From positions 247,501-265,000 of the forward strand of contig JACVTC010000138.1 in assembly GCA_016946835.1 (NCBI GenBank): DNA of 17,500 nt, read 5' to 3'. Numbering within the stretch: position 1 is the first letter of the stretch; every line of letters starts with the position of its first letter. The DNA comes from Neocallimastix lanati (nom. inval.). Lineage: Eukaryota; Neocallimastigomycota; Neocallimastigomycetes; Neocallimastigales; Neocallimastigaceae. Positions 17,440 to 17,500 of this stretch are shown in pieces. Position numbers and translations under genes: made by a program. The notes beneath the pieces were generated by a model that did no database searches, was not told the origin of the DNA, and saw only the letters and a list, made by a program, of their open reading frames with translations.

Positions 17440-17500
17440 AATTTTTTTTATATGTAATGATATAAATAGAATGAAACAAAAATCTAATAATATAAAGAAA
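12404..17500 (+). CDS. BRO1-domain protein of the ALIX/Bro1/Rim20 (PalA) family, 3' end outside window
   Basis: Predicted exons: 12404-12635, 13085-13202, 13430-13484, 13761-13809, 13990-14120, 14243-14402, 14692-15307, 15571-15787, 15988-16182, 16369-16525, 16681-16745, 16857-16988, 17173-17267, 17470->17500. All introns are GT..AG and all phases agree, giving 751 codons so far. The BRO1 domain covers about residues 33-420: LSIPLK at its start, YYMNLLSLEKKFPF at 118-131, FSWSDAF at 140-146, YEKASVLFNLGALYSQLG near 160, LAQAQECYFEKA at 235-246, and a GERIARL match to the family GEEIARL. From about 435 on the sequence is helical and Leu/Ile/Lys-rich, matching the family's V-shaped LYPxL-binding arm. 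A proline-rich tail would lie past the edge. The family binds Snf7/CHMP4 of ESCRT-III at endosomes. Rim20, Bro1 and ALIX motifs are mixed, so I give no symbol. Confidence 0.9.
14444..14690. repeat. Composite TTA repeat with palindromic cores in a BRO1-gene intron
   Basis: Fills most of the intron 14403-14691. TTA/ATT tracts alternate with a core TTAATTAATAATAATATTAT that occurs at 14522 and again at 14611 (89 bases apart), with a third diverged copy near 14471. Each core contains the palindrome AATAATATTATT. A TA run then leads to the acceptor AAAAG at 14691. Confidence 0.85.
15308..17500 (+). other. V-domain (LYPxL-binding arm) portion of the BRO1 protein, seven small exons
   Basis: Exons from 15571 onward (after the intron 15308-15570) encode residues 455-751. 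They are strongly helical and rich in Leu, Ile, Asn, Lys and Glu. TELDSQYRERTQHFQE and SIAKIEEIYKNHSFL have heptad-like spacing. The position directly after a BRO1 domain is where ALIX, Bro1 and Rim20 carry the V domain, three-helix arms that bind YPxL-type peptides. Sequence identity in this domain is normally low, so the assignment rests on position and helical character. The domain is incomplete at the right edge. Confidence 0.65.
16554..16616. repeat. TTA trinucleotide microsatellite in a BRO1-gene intron
   Basis: About 20 uninterrupted TTA units within the intron 16526-16680. Confidence 0.9.

Overview
The window is eukaryotic nuclear DNA of extreme A+T content. It has long homopolymer A and T runs, AT, TTA and TAAA microsatellites, genes split by many short GT..AG introns, and Asn/Ser-rich low-complexity protein segments. 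The kinase carries an activation segment typical of fungal Snf1-activating/CaMKK-like kinases ([17 protein letters not shown]). With the composition and intron density, this points to a very AT-rich early-diverging fungus. Anaerobic gut fungi (Neocallimastigomycota) are the best guess. That is inference; a dictyostelid-like genome was considered and fits less well because of the intron density and the fungal kinase signature.

Layout. 1-4045 is almost entirely AT-rich intergenic DNA. It holds microsatellites and small local duplications, plus one weak candidate for the 3' end of a minus-strand gene (about 342-539) and one patch of higher complexity (about 940-1135). 4046-10012 (+) is a complete ten-exon gene for a 1262-residue CaMKK/Snf1-activating-type Ser/Thr kinase. 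I rebuilt it by joining exons whose phases all agree. Its catalytic domain is interrupted, between the APE motif and the DxW helix F motif, by about 410 residues of Asn/Ser-rich sequence. 10013-12403 is intergenic and repeat-rich. 12404 to the right edge (+) is the 5' part of a BRO1-domain gene (ALIX/Bro1/Rim20 family): fourteen exons, 751 codons in the window, with the BRO1 domain complete and the coiled V-type region running off the edge.

Function. The kinase is expected to phosphorylate the activation loop of AMPK/Snf1-type kinases in energy or nutrient signalling, possibly under Ca2+/calmodulin control. The BRO1 protein is expected to bind ESCRT-III on endosomes, for multivesicular-body sorting or alkaline-pH (Rim/Pal) signalling. 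The two genes are head to tail with about 2.4 kb between them. Nothing in the sequence shows that they work together.

I found no tRNA, rRNA, CRISPR array, transposon or viral gene. All exon boundaries are predictions from reading frame, splice dinucleotides and family motifs, without transcript support.
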